From Roseburia sp. (GTDB taxonomy: Bacteria > Bacillota_A > Clostridia > Lachnospirales > Lachnospiraceae): a stretch of 64,000 bases of DNA. The stretch spans positions 30,687 to 94,686 of the forward strand of contig DXQT01000001.1 of assembly GCA_019411365.1 (NCBI GenBank). Direction: 5' to 3'. Below are positions 61,157 through 64,000 of this stretch, one piece after another. Position numbers and translations under genes: made by a program. The stretch's first letter is position 1. Every line of letters begins with the position of its first letter. The notes below the pieces were generated by a model. It ran no database searches. It saw nothing but the letters and a program-made list of their open reading frames with translations, and was not told the DNA's origin.

Positions 61157-62272
61157 ATGGGGAAAAACAAAGGAAAACGCAGTCACACAAAACATGTTTT
61201 TGTGCAGAAGAAGTACCGGGATGCCTTATTCCGCAGAATTTTTAATGAGAAACCGGTTTTGCTGGAGTTATACAATGCCCTGAATCAGACAGATTATGAC
61301 GATGCAGATGAACTGATCTTTTACACGATCGATGACGTGATCTATCTCGGATATAAAAATGATGTATCATTTATTGTCCGTGGTACATTAAATCTGTATG
61401 AACACCAGAGTACCTTAAACCCAAACATGCCGATCTGCGGACTGATCTATTTCGGCAAACAGTATGAAAGCTATATCAAACAAAATAACCTGAACATTTA
61501 CGGGAAAAAACTGCTTTCACTGCCGTTTCCCCAGTTTGTTATTTTTTATAATGGGGTTGAACCGTTGGAAGATAATAAAGATTACATAGAGCTGCATCTT
61601 TCAGATGCGTTTATATGTGCTGAATCAAACCACCTGACAACAGATGCTGCATCCAGACAGCCAGTCGTCACTACTGATATTCCTGTTTCTGATATTGATG
61701 TCCCTGACTCCGCTGCGCAAAATACGTTCAGCGCCATCGGCACCCGCCCCTGCTTAGAGTGCACTGCGAGGGTTTACAACATTAATTACGGACACAATCA
61801 GGAACTGATGGCACGATGCCGGACTTTAGAGGAATATTCCATTCTGATCGGCAGAATTTCTTCGAATGTCAGAAACGGTATTCCATTAGAACCGGCAGCG
61901 GATGCTGCTGTACAGGCATGTATCAGGAACGGTATCCTAAAGGATTTTCTTATCAAACACAGATCGGAGGTCGTTGGTATGTTATTGGAAGAATTCGATA
62001 TGGATGAGTATATTAAGATGGAACGCAGGGACAGCTATGCGGATGGACATGAGGATGGCTTAGCGATGGGTTTAGCGGAGGGTTTAGCGGAGGGCAAACG
62101 TCTTGAGCAATTACACATCATCCACAACATGTTCCAGGAAAATATTCCTGCACAAAGCTGTGCTAAACTGCTTAACAAGGATACTGCTTTTATTGATAAA
62201 GTATATTCACTGTGCCAGGCTCACCCTGACTGGTCAGATGAAGATCTTTACAATTCACTAAAAGAAAATTAA
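61157..62272 (+). CDS. Rpn family PD-(D/E)XK nuclease, copy 3 (mosaic)
   Basis: A 371-residue paralogue. Its N-terminal 160 residues equal copy 1 except Arg6 to Gly, down to synonymous bases, while its C-terminal 90 residues follow copy 2 (SYADGHEDGLAMGLAEGLAEGKRLEQLHIIHNMFQENIP). It is therefore a recombinant of the two or the product of gene conversion. The catalytic residues and the internal GGAGG with ATG (61979) are intact. It ends before a strong bidirectional terminator. Confidence 0.88.
   Translation: MGKNKGKRSHTKHVFVQKKYRDALFRRIFNEKPVLLELYNALNQTDYDDADELIFYTIDDVIYLGYKNDVSFIVRGTLNLYEHQSTLNPNMPICGLIYFGKQYESYIKQNNLNIYGKKLLSLPFPQFVIFYNGVEPLEDNKDYIELHLSDAFICAESNHLTTDAASRQPVVTTDIPVSDIDVPDSAAQNTFSAIGTRPCLECTARVYNINYGHNQELMARCRTLEEYSILIGRISSNVRNGIPLEPAADAAVQACIRNGILKDFLIKHRSEVVGMLLEEFDMDEYIKMERRDSYADGHEDGLAMGLAEGLAEGKRLEQLHIIHNMFQENIPAQSCAKLLNKDTAFIDKVYSLCQAHPDWSDEDLYNSLKEN
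61966..62272 (+). other. Candidate intragenic antitoxin (RpnS-like) in copy 3
   Basis: GGAGG at 61966-61970, eight-base spacer, in-frame ATG at 61979; product 97 residues. Confidence 0.5.
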
Positions 62273-62322
62273 ACTCATTATTTCAAACAACAGACTACAC
62301 ACTCCACGCATATTCTATTTTC

Positions 62323-62372
62323 AAAAACACCTGTAATTACATACCCAACAACATATAATTACAGGTGTTTTT
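62323..62372. terminator. Bidirectional terminator between rpn copy 3 and MATE gene
   Basis: 62323-62339 and 62356-62372 are a perfect 17-bp inverted repeat (core CACCTGTAATTA) with five A at one end and five T at the other, serving both convergent genes. Confidence 0.88.
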
Positions 62373-62373
62373 A

Positions 62374-63702
62374 TTACTGAAATATTTCTTTTTTACAGAT
62401 CACATAGGAAATCCCTGCCACAACCACTTCCGTGATCCAGAACGCATGCCAGACGCCCGCAGCCCCCAATATTCTACTCAAAATAAATGCCAATGGTAAA
62501 ATAACTGCTATGTACCTGAGCACAGAAATTACCAACGATTCTTTTCCCTTTCCCAGTCCTTCCAACGCACCTGATACCGTGACGGAGACCGATGACGCAA
62601 TAAATCCAATGCTGATCAGACGAAGCGCCTCTTTTCCAAATTGTATCGTCTCCGGATTACTGGTAAACAATCCAATAAGCGTCTGCGGCACTGCCATACA
62701 AAGTATCGTTCCGATTACCATGACCCCCGCGATCAATACCAGCGCTGACCGGAAAATTTCTCTGACACGTTTTGACTCTCCCGCACCGTAGTTATATCCG
62801 ATCAGAGGACGCATCCCCTGCACGACACCATTTCCTGTCAGATATAAAAATGTCTGTAATTTAAAATAAGCTCCCAGCACAAGTACATAGCTGGCGGAAT
62901 AAACCGCAAGAATCGCATTTAATGCAGAGACCTGTACAGACGGCAGGGCGATGCTCAACGTTGCCGGGACACCGATTGAGTACATTTTCCTGCTAAGTTC
63001 CGCTTCCGGTTTCATATCTTTCCATCTTATCTTTACCGGAATCGGTTTAAAAAAATAAAACAGCAGATAGCTGACAAGAGAAGCCATCTGACCGATCCCG
63101 GTTGCGATAGCAGCTCCCCGGATCCCCATTTCAGGAAAGAAACCAATTCCAAATATCATAAAAGGATCTAAGATAATATTGGTCACACAGCCGATCAGCA
63201 TACAGAGCATGGACGTTTTCATGCGCCCCACTGACTGAAAAATTTTTTCAAAGCAAAGCCCTGCCGCATTGGGTACTGCAAAAAGAAATACGATCTGCGC
63301 GTATGCTGCGCCCATGTCTATGATCGACCTTTTATCTGTAAACATGGCAAGAAAAGGTGCTGTGATTGCAATGCAGACTACCGCTAAGATCAGTCCGTGG
63401 ATCATGTTAAAAAGTGTTCCAAGCGACGCCGCCTTATCCGCCGTGTTCTGTTTTTGTGCTCCAAGAAAATATGCGATTGTCGCATTGATTCCGATTGCAA
63501 ATCCGATAACAACTGCATTGACCAGATTCTGCAATGGGAACACCAAAGATAGTGCCGTCATCGCATCTTCGCTGATGCGCGCCACAAAATAACTGTCAAT
63601 GATATTGTAGAGCGCATTGACTAACATGGAAAATGTCATTGGCAATGCCATGGAGATCACAAGCGGCATGACCGGTTTTTCTTTCATAAAATTCTGGTTC
63701 AT
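62374..63702 (-). CDS. MATE family efflux transporter
   Basis: A 442-residue, twelve-helix transporter of the MATE family: MALPMTFSMLVNALYNIIDSYFVARI at the start, AIGINATIAYFLGAQ in the first half and GVVQGMRPLIGYNYGAGESKRV in the second. It uses a sodium or proton gradient to export cationic compounds. The start at 63702 follows GAAAGGAA. Substrate unknown. Confidence 0.93.
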   Translation of the reverse strand: MNQNFMKEKPVMPLVISMALPMTFSMLVNALYNIIDSYFVARISEDAMTALSLVFPLQNLVNAVVIGFAIGINATIAYFLGAQKQNTADKAASLGTLFNMIHGLILAVVCIAITAPFLAMFTDKRSIIDMGAAYAQIVFLFAVPNAAGLCFEKIFQSVGRMKTSMLCMLIGCVTNIILDPFMIFGIGFFPEMGIRGAAIATGIGQMASLVSYLLFYFFKPIPVKIRWKDMKPEAELSRKMYSIGVPATLSIALPSVQVSALNAILAVYSASYVLVLGAYFKLQTFLYLTGNGVVQGMRPLIGYNYGAGESKRVREIFRSALVLIAGVMVIGTILCMAVPQTLIGLFTSNPETIQFGKEALRLISIGFIASSVSVTVSGALEGLGKGKESLVISVLRYIAVILPLAFILSRILGAAGVWHAFWITEVVVAGISYVICKKEIFQ

Positions 63703-63805
63703 TTTTCATTCCTTTCGTTTCATGACATGAGGACACATCGTGGTTTCAGACTTCTTAATTGGCAGATTCCACAAAACCGGGACTGCTTATGTGCAATCTG
63801 ACAAC

Positions 63806-63848
63806 AAAAAAACGCCACATAGTTGCAAATCATTGCAGCTGTGTGGCG
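63806..63848 (-). terminator. Terminator of the gene entering from the right edge
   Basis: On the minus strand CGCCACACAGCTGCAA (63848-63833) pairs with TTGCAACTATGTGGCG (63828-63813, with mismatches in the middle), followed by seven T (63812-63806). Confidence 0.8.
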
Positions 63849-63942
63849 AAAAATAGAGTTCATCACTCAAGAAAAGTCCACTCCATAAAATGGTTTTGGA
63901 GCTATATTATAACCAGTAAATTTTATTTCTGTCAAGTAAATC

Positions 63943-64000
63943 TTATTTTGCAATATCAATACGCACCAGTGCTTTGCGAAGTGCAAATTCAGCACGTTTG
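63943..64000 (-). CDS. atpC: C-terminal end of probable F1 ATP synthase epsilon subunit
   Basis: Only 18 codons lie in the window, reading KRAEFALRKALVRIDIAK before the stop at 63945-63943. The pattern RAExALRKALVRI fits the last helix of the F-ATPase epsilon subunit. A terminator follows 95 bases later, as expected for the last gene of an atp operon. The call rests on a very short stretch and the rest lies outside the window. Confidence 0.5.
   Translation of the reverse strand, partial: KRAEFALRKALVRIDIAK

Noticed and set aside
1..64000. tRNA or rRNA genes
   Set aside because: No cloverleaf with conserved GGTTCRANYC arm or rRNA core sequence was noticed; a tRNAscan run would settle it.

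Overview
The window looks like chromosome of a motile Gram-positive gut anaerobe of the Lachnospiraceae (Roseburia/Agathobacter type). The evidence is a Tad pilus locus without an outer-membrane secretin, flagellin with FliS, BofA/YaaL/MecA, a threonyl-tRNA T-box leader, GGAGG ribosome binding sites almost everywhere, and several proteins typical of that family (DUF6382, DUF5702, a DUF6240-like protein). Assignment below family level is inference. No rRNA, tRNA, CRISPR array or complete IS element was seen.

Layout. 1-8.5 kb: an 11-gene Tad/type IVb pilus operon on the minus strand, entering from a prepilin peptidase and leaving the window inside a DUF6382 gene. 8.6-12.6 kb: bofA, yaaL, the flagellin-fliS pair behind a sigma-28-like promoter, a DUF1858 protein and mecA. 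12.8-14.9 kb: a Hanks-type Ser/Thr kinase fused to a degenerate MinD-like domain, followed by a separate degenerate MinD-like gene that has a strong Shine-Dalgarno but only an ATC as start. 15-21.4 kb: a GH18 cell-wall hydrolase, a CwlD-like amidase and a 1069-residue repeat protein. 21.6-30.2 kb: glgB, a TPR/P-loop protein, an AI-2E family transporter and an aconitase-family hydratase. 30.3-41.2 kb: a response regulator/histidine kinase pair, an LCP protein, a membrane-anchored 5'-nucleotidase operon, a chemoreceptor and thrS. 41.5-47.9 kb: a LacI-type regulator, a PhnDCEE-type ABC transporter and a cytosolic nucleotidase in one apparent operon. 48-51 kb: surE, a VanW protein and an amidohydrolase. 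51.3-57.2 kb: fruR-fruK-fruA-ptsH-ptsI, a complete fructose phosphorelay. 57.5-62.3 kb: a histidine phosphatase and three tandem Rpn-type PD-(D/E)XK nuclease genes. 62.4 kb-end: a MATE transporter and the last codons of what is probably atpC.

How the genes work together. The Tad operon carries everything needed for a Gram-positive Flp pilus; its DUF6382 gene and the nearby kinase suggest phospho-signalling, but that link is inferred. The flagellin-fliS and chemoreceptor genes carry matching sigma-28-like promoters. The fru cluster encodes its own EI and HPr, and this HPr has Arg instead of the regulatory Ser46, so it may feed fructose uptake while escaping catabolite-repression signalling. 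Two blocks of 10-bp repeats around the fruR promoter look like the FruR operator.

The most interesting region is 58-62.3 kb. Three mosaic Rpn copies each keep an in-frame internal ATG behind a perfect GGAGG, the arrangement expected of an intragenic antitoxin, and a 134-bp MITE with an 8-bp target duplication sits inside the terminator of the first copy.
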